64,000 nucleotides of DNA from Tetranychus cinnabarinus (taxonomy: Eukaryota; Arthropoda; Arachnida; Trombidiformes; Tetranychidae). A model generated the notes under the pieces. It did no database searches. It worked only from the letters and a program-made list of their open reading frames with translations, and had not been told where the DNA came from. Made by a program: the position numbers and the translations under genes. This document shows, piece by piece, positions 46,122 through 59,052 of the stretch (within the stretch, counting starts at the first letter, position 1; the number at the start of each line of letters is the position of its first letter). The stretch lies in contig WHVY01000002.1 of NCBI GenBank assembly GCA_022266195.1, positions 7,021,001-7,085,000 on the forward strand, read 5' to 3'.

Positions 46122-49100
46122 ATGTCCAAAATATTTAGCATCTCTTATACCAAGAATGGTCAACATCACCATCAACACGATTATGATAGCGACAATGACG
46201 ATAGTCGATCAATCGATTCAGGTGACAGTGCAACAGCAATTCGGATAAAAAGGTTTCCATTCGAGGCGAAAAGTCCCAAAAAAGAGATTTTTGTCCAAAA
46301 AGGTAAGTTTGAAATGATGAATAAAGGTTGAGCTTGTCAAACAAAAAATGAAACTTTTCTTGCTTCTCTTACTTGATTGCATTATTGCAAAAATTGAACA
46401 AATGATTCTGGTTCTTCATTTGCTACTGACCTTTAGCTTTTCATGATAGCAATAGTTGGTTCAAAAATCAAAATATTTGTGAGTTACTCGAATTCGACTC
46501 TGAGTTATCATGAAAAATGAATTTGAATGCATCTGTACTGAGTTTCCTAATGAATTTGTACGCAAAGATGAATTTTGGATGTAAAATGCAATTTAATCAG
46601 TTTATTGTTGATTAATAAAATTTTATCAAAAGATTCTAAAAAATTTATGTTTCGATTGGACTACTCAGTTAATGCAATTTTTGCAGTGAAAAGGATCAGA
46701 AGGAAAGTCAATAGCAAATCAATGTTTTATTGAATGACATTTTAATGAAGAAACAAATGAAGATTAAAGAGGATGAAAAGTGCAAGCAAAGAAAAGGGTT
46801 GAATTTCAATTAGTAAATTAACTTTTATTGGATTACAACCGGAAAGCATAATGGATCAACCATTTGACACTTTGACCGATCAATAAATTGATAATTATTT
46901 CCGTCTCATTTCATTGGGAAATCATGTATAGATCGAAATTGTAGTGGATTAAGTCATTTAAAAGCTCAAAGTTGACTTGATCGTCATGGCAAAAATCGTA
47001 TGCATAAATGGAGAGTTGAGATGAGCTAACCACTATCAGAACAAGGCAAAAATGAAAATACAAGTACGCCTGTGTATACAATGTTTGTACAACTAGAGAC
47101 CGTCATTCAGGCACAACAGTCATAGACAGAAGCGCACAGTCCTTCCATTCAATACATTGTCAGCTGAAAGTCAAACAAATTTTTCTAGGCAGGTTGCGGA
47201 TGGGCTTCTGGAAAGGACCGCAGTAAAGTTAAAATGTCGCTTTAGTGGATTCTGCACCATCTATTTTAATCTTGTTTTTGAAATTTGCTGTATTTGAAGT
47301 CTTCGCCTTTTTTAAATGAAACAGAATCAATTACTTCTGAAGCCTTGAAAATTGCAGGATCATTTAGGAAATCAGTCTTTCTCTGTATAATTTTTCACTC
47401 TGAATGATTTTAATAAGACGAAAAAATTGCACAATCGAAAAAGATTGTGATGTTTCAGTCGAAGTATAAAAAATACATTGGTGTACGATTAGAATGTTGA
47501 GAATTCATACATTTTTAAAAATGATGACCAAATAGGGAGGGTGGTCTAGAGTAATTTTCATGATTTAGACGGTTTTCTAAACCAAACCTTTTTTAGTAAG
47601 AATTATATGCGCTATTCAGCTAACTTTTACGACAGTTTGCAGCTATAGCTCTCGAAGAGTTGATGCTACAGACCTCAGTTTCGCACCATGAGCTTCCACA
47701 GATTGCAGAACCATAAGTTTGAATGATCAAGGTCATTCAAGACATTGACATTGACCTCTAACTGACATTTGGAGGTCATTTTCTGATAATGCGAAAATGT
47801 TAAAATGAGTGGTTGTTTGTCACAATCAATCATCAAACACCAAACAAAAAATCAGAAAATGACCTTCAAATGTTAGTTAGAGGTCAAAGAAAAAAAGTTG
47901 GCTATTCGCAAGTTAAACTTTATAGACATATTTTCTTTGTTTTCTGCCTGTTGCACGTTGCTACTGCCCTAGTCCAGGCTGTAGATAGACCTTAAGTAAG
48001 CACTGTTAGCGACAGAACCCCTGCATTTCCACTAAATTTAACTGCTGCATACGGTGAAATCAAGGTATATAGTGTACCGAATGTCGCTATAAAAGAGCTA
48101 TTGGAATATTATCCGGATTTCAATACTAATTTTTCTGTTGGTAAAGCACTCAACTGGACAGACCAGTTAGGGGGGAAAGATTGATATTTTACGTTTTTTG
48201 CTCCCATCGAAGCTGCCGAATCGAAGAATCAGCTTACAAGTGGTTAGTCAAATGGAACCTAAACTGAATTAAAACTTAATCTTAAAGATACAACGGTAAA
48301 AGAGGCTAAATCTTTACTCGATCAACTTTTAGTGCAACTCAGTTGGTTGTCACAAACATCTATTTCTTTTAAAATTTTCACGCTATCAAAAAATGACCAC
48401 CAAATGTCAGTTAGATGTCAAAAAACGAAATCCCTTGAATGACCTTTAGCGTTCGAACTTATGGTTCTTCAATCTGTGGAAGCTCGTGGTACAAAACTGA
48501 GATCTGTAGCATCAACCATTCGGGAGCTATAGCTGCAAACTGACGTAAAAGTTAGCTCGGTTAATGAAATCGGTTTTTCAGTTTGCATCTGGTGAATATG
48601 GCTTCCAGAAAGGTGTAGCGCTTAAAATTTATGTAATGCAAGGATAATATAAATTATAATATAAATGTAAATTTAAAAAAATCAACGATTGAAATTGGAA
48701 AAATTGCTTCAAATGGAACACAAAAAAGTTACTTTAATCAGGTATTCCAGTGTATATCTGAAAATTTTGCTTGAAAAAGTTCACAAGTAGGCAATTTTCC
48801 CTATTCTTTTCGTCTTCATCATTAAATCTTTCAAATGCGCTTACTTTGGAAAAAGAGTTGCGATAAGTCATGACCAGGGTGCGTTTGTTTCATTTCAACA
48901 AAAGTTTTGACAAGTTGATTGAAAGGGTTAAAATAAAATTTCATTAACCAACCTAACCTAACCAATCCACTCTAATCCGGCCACTTATTCCTGTCTTTGC
49001 AGTTGATGATTTAACACCAAAACATTTAAAGTTTAACCAGGCAATCAAAGATGCTCGAAACCTGAAAAACTGGCTCGATCGAAGTAAGTAAAAAAAGATT

Positions 49101-49542
49101 TTCCATCAATTAAGCAACAATGAGTTTCACAACAGTTTCAATGAAAAGATGAATTTAAAATTGAAAAAAAAGTTAAACCCAAAAGTCTGATTGAAAGGGA
49201 AAAGTTTTCAACCTTTACCTATTATAGCAATAGATTGATTATCAGTTTGTTTTCAAATGAAAATTACTCTTTACAGCTCCATATTTAGTTGATGAACAAT
49301 GATTCATTGATAGAGTCACAATCAAAGTTTATTGAATTTTATTTCATCTTTTTGTGTGGAAAGCTCATTATTGCATTATACGGCCAATCAATAGACTTTA
49401 TTTGGTCAACAATAATTGCTTACTCAAAGTCTGACCAATCATGCTGTGATTTGCCTTTTTGAAGCTTGCATTGCACTAAAAGGATACATCAAGTCTAAAA
49501 CTGAGAAACGAAGTGAAAGCCTTGGCTCTTGTGATTCAATTG
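46122..49542 (+). CDS. Unrecognised gene, N-terminal candidate exons
   Basis: Three candidate coding exons agree in phase (all phase 1): 46122-46302, 49003-49083 and 49483-49542. An alternative acceptor at 49465 would lengthen the third by 18 bases in frame. Donors are GTAAGT in all three; acceptors follow pyrimidine-rich runs, best before 49003 (CCTGTCTTTGCAG). Exon 1 starts MSKIFSISYTKN, with an acidic Asp/Ser stretch and a basic end (KKEIFVQK). Exon 2 gives VDDLTPKHLKFNQAIKDARN then LKNWLDR. Exon 3 gives SKTEKRSESLGSCDSI. I do not recognise the protein. Later exons are not identified; they may lie beyond the window. The 2.7 kb first intron contains the inverted-repeat element at 47618-48557. 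Exon 2 is the best supported, exon 3 the weakest. Confidence 0.45.
47618..48557. mobile_element. Inverted-repeat element carrying a secreted-protein-like fragment
   Basis: About 940 bases bounded by imperfect inverted repeats of about 185 bases (47618-47803 and about 48370-48557). The arms share, in inverse orientation, AGCTAACTTTTACG, CAGTTTGCAGCTATAGCTC, GAGCTTCCACAGATTG-like and CTAACTGACATTTGG. A further inverted piece of the arm lies at about 47848-47890. No transposase is present. The interior (about 47890-48190) has a signal-peptide-like stretch without ATG (LYRHIFFVFCLLHVATALVQA), then a stop, then another open stretch with three sequons-like Asn sites (NLT, NFS, NWT). This looks like a captured, broken copy of a secreted-protein gene. 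No target duplication was recognised. Confidence 0.7.
47893..48184 (+). pseudogene. Broken secreted-protein-like fragment in the element
   Basis: The plus strand encodes a 21-residue hydrophobic leader-like stretch ending ALVQAVDRP and a stop. After about 30 bases an open stretch of about 55 codons in another register follows (PAFPLNLTAAYGE ... ALNWTDQLGG) and ends at TGA. The leader lacks an ATG at the expected place. The parent gene is not in this window and I do not recognise the family. Confidence 0.4.
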
Positions 49543-50414
49543 GTAAGTACAATTATCATCGTTTGTTCCCTTTTCATGTTCAATGCTAGTGAAAAGACTT
49601 TTGTTGAGGTTTTACTTTTGAAACTTTATTTAGTCTTATTTTCCATTCTTTAATGAGCCACCCTGCTGAGTATTAATGAAATGTTCAATAATCAAAATTG
49701 ATTGAAAGTCTGCACAAGTTTGACAAGATTAAGGTCAAAAGAGAAATGGAAACTCGAGAAAAGAGTTTTTTTTCACTTCATTTTAGTTTCCCTTTTCCTC
49801 TTCCATTTATAATGCAACTCAATCATTTTTCATATTCATCGTGATTGATGAAGTGAACATTTTTTGTTGATTTACAATTTCATCAACAACTGCATTTCAG
49901 TGAAATGAATACATCATTGATTCATTTGTTTCCATTATTGATGGTCAAACATTACCAATTAATATTGTACCAAATAGAGATTAAATGTATCTTAAGCTAA
50001 TTAACGTCCAAAGCTATTCTAATCAGTTTATCTCATGAAACTTTTACTTGGATATTCGTAGTTAATCATTCAGTCTGTGCTTGTGTCAGGAAAAGGCTAA
50101 AGGTGAAAGCATCGAAGTTTGTTTCCTCTTCTAAACCAACACTGTCATCTTTCATGATGCATTTGGCCGTTAAAAACGCTGATCAATGTTTGTCATACTT
50201 TTGAGAAACAACTTCGCAGCTGACTGTTGACAGTTGATTCAGTACATTTAATGAGGATCGCAATTGAGGTCTGAACTGAGTGAATCGATTTTACTCTAAA
50301 ATTTTACTAAATTTGATTGATTATTAATTGTTACAAGAAACAATCAAAGTAAAATATTGTTTCCGCTGACAACTTGTGAGACTCAATGTTTCCACTAAAA
50401 AGCTTGTCAAAATA
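49543..50414. other. Unassigned region before the hairpin element
   Basis: AT-rich sequence downstream of the last candidate exon, probably intronic. No gene or repeat recognised. Confidence 0.35.
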
Positions 50415-50922
50415 CTGGGCGTTTTTTATCCTTGACAGTCGTTTGTATTAATAACTTTTGAACCAGAAGTCAGATCTTTATGATATTCAGTAAGTATAGT
50501 TACCACAAATCCAGTCTCAAGGACATTCAATTCATTCTGAAAGTTCAAACTTTTTCAATCAGATCGATTAGTGCTTGTCTCATGTCGGTAACTGCTACCG
50601 TTGTGAAGATAAGCGATTTTTCCCCAAGAAGCACTCATTAACTGAATGGTTCATAAATGGTTCATATATATGGTTCATGGTTCCCGTATCTTTTTATCAA
50701 AATGAGCTACCAGCATGAGACAAGCATCAATCGATCTGAAAAAGTTTGAACTTTAAGAAAATGATATGCAAAGGTCAATTAGAGGTCAAATGACTGAATG
50801 ACCTTGAATGTCCTTGAGACTCTGGATTTGTGGTGATTATACTTACTGAATATCATGAAGATCTGACTTCTGGTTCAAAAGTTATTGATACAAATGACCG
50901 TCAAGGACAAAAAAACGCCCAG
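50415..50922. mobile_element. Hairpin MITE (508 bp) with TA flanks
   Basis: A non-coding element that is almost entirely inverted repeat. The termini are CTGGGCGTTTTTT and its complement AAAAAACGCCCAG, each flanked by TA. The arms match over about 200 bases with scattered differences, including AATAACTTTTGAACCAGAAG, GATATTCAGTAAGTATA and AAAGTTCAAACTTTTTC. One arm has about 50 extra bases near 50770-50820. TA flanks with long terminal inverted repeats fit a Tc1/mariner-mobilised MITE; no transposase is present. The internal GACCTCTAATTGACC-like stretch resembles part of the element at 47618-48557. Confidence 0.85.
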
Positions 50923-52386
50923 TAGATTCAAATGGAAAGTTGAAGAACAATCAAGTTAATTGAATTGTTCGCTTTTGAGTTATGTTGACGACCAGAGAAT
51001 CATCTGGTAATTAGCTGTTTGGAAATGAAGTTTAATCCGAAAGAGAGGATGATTGGAATGATGAGGACGGGAATGATGGCGATGCCAGAAACTCGAGCAT
51101 TGAGTTTCCGATTGGCACCTCATATTTCACTTTGCAGAAGATGATAAATGAAGAGAAGAAATCTCACCCAGTTGACTATTTAAATTGATTAACCCTTGTT
51201 GAGATCCGCATGGTGAAAAAGATATTGAAATACAGATTGAGGATTGAAAAACCGCACATTTAGGAATATATTTTCGATCATTCATAATACTAATTAAGGT
51301 GCTAAACAAAATGTAATAGGTCTGATGTGGTCATCATAGGGTAAAAAAGAAACGCCACGGCCTTGCACATTTATTTCCTGAGAAAAAAAATATTAAATTC
51401 AAATATCTCAAAAAGTCGTAGGTTATGAGCAATATGCATATTATCATTGGAATCGGCATAAAAAGTCATCATGGGGTCCCAAGGAACTTGCCGAATAACT
51501 CCCTAGAGGATGCGGCTGGCTTCCTATTGGCGGCTGGCTTTTGGCTATCCTCCTTTGGTTCAATATTGGAAACTAATTCTTCTTTGTTAAACAAAAGTGA
51601 GCTACTTATATCACTTCAGGCTCTATCCCAGTATCGATATCAGACTGAAAAGGATGAAATGTTGTCTTGATTAAATCTCGAACTAAATGAGTTGAATAAA
51701 TAAATCGATACAATTGATTGAATAGATGGCTTTTGATCAAAACCAGCGATTGAAAGTTCGTTTTAATTTAATGCATTTCCAATCTTCATCAATTTTATCA
51801 CTCATCGAAAAATGAGCAACATCAATTTGAAAGCGATTGACCTTACAAAAGATTGACTTACGATGAAATAAACTATTAATATAATGTTAAGTCTTTTAGT
51901 CTTCAAGCCATTCTCTGATTGTCTTCTGCCACCTACACCTCAAACTATTATAAGTGCTGCTCTACTCATTAGAACAGCCAGAAGTTAGCTAAGTTCACTT
52001 TCACCTTCGAAAAATTAAAGTGTTGCTTAAATCTTGTTCTAAATGGCACTAAGTGATTCACTTTTAAAATTGATGCTATGACTTTTTCAGGAAATCGAGT
52101 AAGGCTCAACAAATCGTTGATTTATTGGGAACATTTTGCTTCTCAATTTTGGCCCAAACTTTTCCTTCTCACCACAAGATGGCGAAACTTGATTCAACCG
52201 AGTTATCTGTTCAATTGATTGAAATGCTGAATAAAACATTTTTATTGATTACATGTTTATGCATGCAAATCAAATGTACCATTGAAAAAATAGTGACACA
52301 AGGTTAACACGAATAGCATAATTTGATAATGAATAAACAGTGAAACAATTAAAACGTAAATTATTTTCCAATGCAATGGTCGACAA

Positions 52387-52430
52387 TTGATAGCTCGAAC
52401 AGTTTAGATCTAAACTGTTTGAGTTATCAA
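52387..52430. repeat. 44-base near-perfect palindrome
   Basis: Centred on AGATCT, with arms of 22 bases that differ at two positions (TTGATAGCTCGAACAGTTTA against TTGATAACTCAAACAGTTTA). It has no loop, so it can form a cruciform or hairpin. The cause is unknown; it may be a very short foldback or a binding site. Confidence 0.75.
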
Positions 52431-53299
52431 ATTATTTTGACTTTGGGTTGATAGGAAAATTTCTCGTACAATAGTTTTGAAACGGATCAGAATGCCCAGA
52501 AAGCGCTTTTTTGAAGTTCAGTCAATATTGCGTTTTTGTGGTTTCTGAATGTCAATGTTTTGAGTGAACATGACTGAAATTGTCAAAATGTTTTGCTTTA
52601 CATTGCAATCGCTATCAATTTGATCAATTTCAGTCTAAACTTCAATAAAAATGAATGTTTCCCTGATGGTGACAATGAACAATTGTTTCAATGTTGAAAA
52701 AGACAAGCAAAAATAATGATTTTCTGCCATACAATTGAAGCTTGTTTCTGTTTAGGACAAAGGAGAAGAAAAAACTTTTGCTTCAAATAATCTGTTCAAC
52801 AGTAAAATCGTTAACATTATTTGGCTTACAGTTTGTGCCGTTGATGGCATGAAAGCCTTGAACAATAACTCACAATGATGATTATGGTGATACAATTGGA
52901 TTTTATAACATTATTATAACACAATTGTTTGTAAATCTGGCCTTGAAAGGAGACTGAAAAGAAGATGGTCATGAAAAGAGAGGAAAAAATATCTATCTGA
53001 TTGAACATTTATGGTACAATGATTGACCAGGAAAAGTGAAAAAAAGGATTAGAATGAAGACGATACAGAAGATACATACAAACATCGTTAGTGAAAACTA
53101 TTGAAAAAGTCCAAAAGTGAGTTACTTTTGACAAGATTAGAGTGTCTTTCCTTAGTCTGAAGATTCAAGCATGATGGTCCAGCCATGAAGAGGATAAAAA
53201 AGATTGAATTACAAAAAGATTTTGAAGATTATGGGAATGAAAATCTTGCAATCGAATGCAAAAGGAAAAAGATTTACCGTGGAAAGACGCTCACTGCAT

Positions 53300-53690
53300 A
53301 CAAAAGATGATTGGCAAGAGTGACTTGTTTAGGTTGAAGATTGTGCCTCTTACGACCAAATCCTGAAGTCGATCGAAGTGATGAAAAAAGTGAAATGGAA
53401 ATCATGCTTGAAATAATGAAGTTACAAACCGTGAAAGGAGCCTAACTGTATGCAACATTTGATAGGCGAGAGCGAATCGTTTAGGGTGAAGACAGGTGTC
53501 TCTTGTGGCCAAACATGAAGTTGATAAAAGTGATGAAAATCTGATGGTGAAAATGATTGAAATGATGAAATTGATTAGTGGTAAAAGTGAAAAGGAACAT
53601 ATTATTTGACTGTAATAGAGTCTAACTTTATGCAACATTTGATGGGCAAGAGTGACTTGTTTAGGTTGAAGGCTGTTTGTCTTAAGGCCT
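53300..53690. repeat. Three diverged tandem repeat units
   Basis: The block GGCAAGAGTGACTTGTTTAG and the following GTTGAAG segment occur near 53311, 53464 (as GCGAGAGCGAATCGTTTAGG) and 53644, giving spacings of about 153 and 180 bases. TGCAACATTTGAT precedes the second and third copies. No coding sense was recognised. Confidence 0.7.
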
Positions 53691-56600
53691 TATGATGAAA
53701 ACGATTTCATCTGAAAACTAATCTTACAGACTTGTTAGATGATTAGAAGGATTTTCATCAAAATGGATAATGATGAAGATGATAAGATGAAAAAAGATGA
53801 ACCATTGGCCATTTTGTACAAAACTCATCAGCCAGGAAAACTCATCAGGGAAACTGAAATAAACACAAGCAATGTTACTTTTTTGTTTCATTTCACTTCA
53901 ATCATCATTTTCATTTTCCTTCGCCTCATCATTACAGTATATTCCTTCAAATTACATTGAATGCTCTGTCAATCAACCATTCCTATTATTCCCAACTATT
54001 TCTAATCATTTCGTAACTTGGACTTTCAACGAAATGAATAGTCAATGATACGAAGCATAATACAAGAACTCATGATTCCCAGTTACACTTATTTACTAAT
54101 ACTAGACACAATCAAAATAATATCTTGAGCTCGTTCGGTTTTAAAATTCAACTCTGATCTTTTCTTGTTTTCAACTCAAAACAAAAAACTTTCACATCAA
54201 CTGTTAATTTCATCCAGCTTTGATAAGAATCTTCATCTTCAGTCTTCATTCGGATAAAATCTTTTTATAACTCAATTATCTTATTAATGTTGTTTTTTAT
54301 GAAAAGATTTACCCTGAAATGAAATAACTCACCATAACAAGAAGAGCAATTTAGCGTTTTTTTCGCCTCTCATAACCAGGCAAGCTGCAAGAATGAACTT
54401 GAGTGTTTCATTATGATAATCTGGTAATAAACTTTAATGGCCATCATAATGATTTCAGTAAACTAGAGTCAAATGGCTAAATTAAAGTCAACCTTTAAAA
54501 TCAGCATCAAAATTACAACTTGAGTCTCGAAACTAATGAACAATTGGAAAAGTAAAAAAGAGGAAATTTCGTTAGAAAATAAATTTCGATTCGATATCAT
54601 GTTTAACTTGATTTTTAACTCGAAAAATATTCAAACTCAAAGTTGATTCTCTTTATTATCCAATAAAATGTCACTAATTACCATGTGCTGGGAGTTAAAA
54701 TTCCCAGTTTCAAAGTTATTCCAAGATAACAGTTTAATTGGATAATCAGATTTAACTATTAAACTTTTGCGATTAAAAATTTTTGGCGAAAACTTTTTGT
54801 CTCTACTCATTGTCAATCTTTTCAGTTGATTCCAACTCATGATAATCTACAAATCTATTTTCATGATATCTTTTCATTGTTATCTTTGTGTATAACTTTG
54901 AAAAAGTTTATGCTTTTCCCTGTTTACCAACTCACTTGATTATCATGTTAATTTTGTTCTGATTAACATGAATGCAATCTCTTAGAGTCATTTAGTTATG
55001 CGTTCATCTTCAAACAGATTCATTGATTAATTCATCATTGTATGCATGAATTCCCAGTTCATGAGCTTTTCTGCACAAAGATAACAACATTTCTAATTGG
55101 AAAAAGTAATTAAAGCTAAAAGTCGACCATCAACTTGACATAAAAGCTGCTCATGTAATCTTGAAATATTTTGTTTCATTTTCCTTAATTCTAGTTCCAT
55201 CAAGCTGGTCAGTTCATTTAAAAGTTTAAAAGAAACAAATCATTAAATTCCAAATGAGCTTTTCATGTTGTCCGAACAAACTAAATTGTCTAAACTAATT
55301 GGTGTATCAGTTCAAATGAAATAAGTTCAGTAACTTAGCAAAGATGAACCAAGTATCGGACAACTGAATGCGATAATAGAGTCAATTCAAAATCACTGGA
55401 CACTGAATATGTCGATTCGTTAACTACTCACTGAATCTGAAAAAACGATTGAAAAAAAGTTCTTTAAGCTTCGCCATAAAAGCAAAAATTCATGAGTCAA
55501 TGAAGAAAGAAAAAAAGACAAATCGTCTGAATATTCCAATTGGTAAGAATGTTGAAATTCATCCTCTATTCGATTGTTCAAGAATAAATCTGGATATAAA
55601 TGAAATGGAAAAGAAAGAAAATTTCTACACTGAATCGACTGAAGTAGTAAAACGATAACTTTTCAGAAAAATGAACATCATGATTGTTCTTGGAAAAGTT
55701 AGACACCTAAAGTTGAATAACTTTTTCTTCTTGCTTACTTTTTTAACAACTCAATCTCGAGAGGAACAAAAAAGGATGAAGTAAAAGGGTGAAAAAATGA
55801 TGGTAATGGTGAGGATTCTGATGAGGAACATTTATTGTTTAAAGAAAATGTTGAGACCAAGGAAAAGGAAATGATGAATATAATGCAAGATGTACAAGAA
55901 CAAGTAGCTTGTTGTTTAACCTTTACTTTTCATCTTCTGTTTTTAATTCATTTTTTTATACGCTTTCAGTTCAGTGTTTCAAGTTGATTGTAATCATGAC
56001 AATAAAGCAGAGCAACAAAAAAAGGCTGACAACAACATCAACATGGAAAACATTTACACCAACTTTACGCTTCAATTGTATTTCATTTTAGCCTTTAAAC
56101 GATTCCCTTTTAGCTTGGCTAATGTCTGTTACAAAGGCTTGTTTGTTTACAAATTTTACTCCTAACATCAACTGCCTTTTCCCACTGAGCCAACACCATT
56201 AACACGGGTCAAGAAAAACTTTACGAGCAAAAAAAGTTTCGCTTCTCTCAGAATTGCAATAATCTTTCTAATGAATGTTGCAAACTAAAAAGGTTCAGAG
56301 TTTTCCAATTCTTCCTTTCGAAAAAGATGAGCGAAGCAGAAAAGAATCGTTTGCCATGTTCATCGTGAAATTTAAATAGAAAATGTTTGAGCAAAACCTT
56401 TGGATTGGACTTGAAATTATGTCCAAGTATAATGATTAAAGATTTTAGCAACGAAATGAAAAAATTGCTTTCGAACTCAGTTTTTCTTTTGACTGATCAT
56501 GTATCAATTATTCTGATGAAATTAAAAACTAAAAGCTTAGAAAATAAAATGTAAAGAAATTTCATTTCCATGAGATCAGCATTCAGTGTTAGTCTGAAAG

Positions 56601-58871
56601 ATGCAAATCATCTTTCGAAAAGTGCTTTAATTTTCCATTTGCCTGGTAGTATTCAGCGAAAGAATGGAACGAAATGAAATCATTCAATGCTCAGGTTATC
56701 TTGGGAAGTGATTTGTGAAAACTGAAAAACAGAATTAGTATTTTGTTTGGATTGTTATTATCGATTGGAAACAATTATCAGGTGGAATCTCTAGCAATAG
56801 TATTTTTAGATTGACCTATTGATGTTGATTCTTGCAAAGTAATTTATATTAACATATATCATGCTTGGTATAATATGCAATAATATCACTTGACAAACTC
56901 GATGAATCTGAATGAAACTTGTTTGGATTATATCAAATGCTTTCAATGACTCTGGCAAATAATTAAAATTATGATTGTTATAATTTTCACTTAGATTCAT
57001 TAAAATATTCAATAACTTGAAAAGCAAACTTCGAATAGTGATTTCCATGAAAGCTTGATCTTTGATGATGCGTCGTAAACTAATCTAATTTGAGGCTGAT
57101 TCTGGCTTCAAATTTTTTGAAGTTGTCATAAGACAACCAGAATAACTGAAATGATAACCCAATTAGATAAAGAGGTAACTCATTAAAGTCAATTATGTTA
57201 ATACAACTCAATTGATGTGAAGTAAAAAAATAATTATAATCTGATCCTTCCAGCCCAATTCAATTATGTCAAAAGTTGAGGTTTTAAAAAGCATGTAAAA
57301 TGATGAAAACTGTTCAACAATGGCAATGGTGGAAGAAAAGAAGCATTTCAAGTTGGAAAATTGAATTTCCATGCTTTGCATGAAGTGAAAAAAAACTTTG
57401 CATGATATTATAAGGTGTGTCACAGATTGATGTGGAAACATTATCAAAATTTAATTTCCAATGCTGATGAAACACCCAAAAATGAAAAATGATCAATCAC
57501 AGGACTTCGAATGTCTTTTACAAAAAGATGTTAAAAAAGCAAAGTTTCAACAAAATGTACCTTCACTTCAATTGCAAGTGAAACACAAAATGCTATAAAA
57601 ACCACAACTGAAGCTCATCGATTGAACTTTGAAACGAATCGTTAGGATCTGCAGAAATTTAAGTTTTCGCTATTCAAACATTCGACCTTCCGAATAGATT
57701 CTTTATCCAAAGTCATTAAAGTTTTATATATTAGTCTGTAGAACGAAATGAAGAATAAAACTTGGTACAAAACTTATTCTGAATCGATTTCTGTTTTTGT
57801 TTTATTCACTGTTCTAACATCGTTTTCGATGATAGCAGCACTAGTGTGTTGGATCGATGCTTAAAGTTGCTAAGAAAAAGTCATTTCGATAATAGTTTTT
57901 GATCGAAACCAATGCCAATTGAAAGAATTTTGAAGCAGAAAAATGGCACTTTTTGATTAATTCAACATTAATGTCACATTTATCATTCATCTTTATTCAT
58001 CCCAATCATATTTTACTTTCATTCTTTACTTTCAATATTCCATCTTTCACTGTTCATCTTCATCCTTTCCTTGTTCCCAACCAAGTCCCTGTCTCTATCT
58101 TCTGTCTATTTCATCCAGTTCTTGCTCTCTCGTAAAAGACTGTTGAAAGCATTGCTGAACAATCCAAGTTTGATGTTACTTGCAACTTGCCCTCCCTTCA
58201 AGTAACATCATCTTAGTTCAACTCTTTCCATCAACAGACACCAACACACACATAGACTAATAACATTGTAATAATAAAGGAAAAAGTATCTCGCCCAATC
58301 AACATAATCACACAACACATTAAATTATCACGCAACAACCAACACAGAGAAGAAAAAGTAAACCAAAAATTGTCACAAAACCCAAAAAGTGGATCTTTTT
58401 GCTTCTCTTCCCAAATCTAAATTATTTTGTGCCTTGAATTTGTTTTTATTTGTACAATAAAACGGTAAATGTTGCTGAATGTAATCCACCAAAAGTATTC
58501 ATCTTTTACCAGTTTCATGTTCAATTGTTGTGCATGCAATTCCAATTCATATCCAAATGAGTTGATCAACTTTAATCAACAATTGAATTCAATCCAACCA
58601 TCAAAATAAGTTGACAGAAAAGCAAAGAATCGCCAACATATCAAGCTTTCGCTAACTTGCAATGTTCACATTTGTATATTTGTATTGATCGAGAAAATTG
58701 TTCAATTTTGTTTGAAGCGCAAAGACTTTTCTCTAATTCGTGTTCGACTTATCATCATGATTAACCTTAATGTGAATCGTAAGGAGCCATGAATTGTAAT
58801 CACTTTTACTATGATTGCATTCACTTGGAAACCTTTAACTGAGCAAAGGATAACAATTGACTTGTATCGCC

Positions 58872-59052
58872 ATGTATGGTATGGTAACATCTCATTCGGC
58901 TGGTCGTAAGGTCAAGAGTAAAGGTAAACGCCAGTTGGAACGGGAACAGTTGAAGGCATTGAGAGATGCAACTGAATCTGAAGGAACAGTTTACTCTCGA
59001 TTCTTAAAGTTTGTCAAGAATACTTGGTATGGAATTAAAACTCTTGAAGAAG
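58872..59052 (+). CDS. Unrecognised gene, first coding exon candidate
   Basis: An ATG in a good context (CGCCATGT), preceded by an in-frame TAA, opens about 60 codons that end at a GAAG/GTAGGT donor in phase 1. The peptide is basic and helical-looking: MYGMVTSHSAGRKVKSKGKR, then EREQLKALRDATESEG, then FLKFVKNTWYGIKTLEE. The composition is unlike the surrounding low-complexity frames, which argues for a real exon. I do not recognise the protein. No downstream exon was found, so the rest of the gene may lie beyond 64 kb. It ends in the same phase as the candidate exons at 46122-49542 and could be an alternative first exon of the same gene; this is inference. Confidence 0.5.

Larger units (their letters stand above)
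50923..58871. other. Long region without supported genes
   Basis: AT-rich sequence with only short, motif-free open frames. An acceptor-like TTTTTCAG before 52091 is followed by two overlapping open frames (about 40 and 70 codons); neither gives a recognisable protein, so no exon is called. A palindrome (52387-52430) and a short tandem repeat (53300-53690) are listed separately. The region may be intron of the candidate gene starting at 46122 or intergenic. Confidence 0.4.

Noticed and set aside
51425..51670. Plus-strand frame of about 80 codons
   Set aside because: No motif, no splice partners and no signal peptide; a chance frame is more likely.
52091..52307. Exon-like segment after a TTTTTCAG acceptor
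   Set aside because: Two overlapping frames are both open and neither resembles a protein; no donor or partner exon was found.
55449..55658. Lys-rich plus-strand frame
   Set aside because: It has low complexity and no motif; the GTAAGA inside it has no matching acceptor with a sensible continuation.
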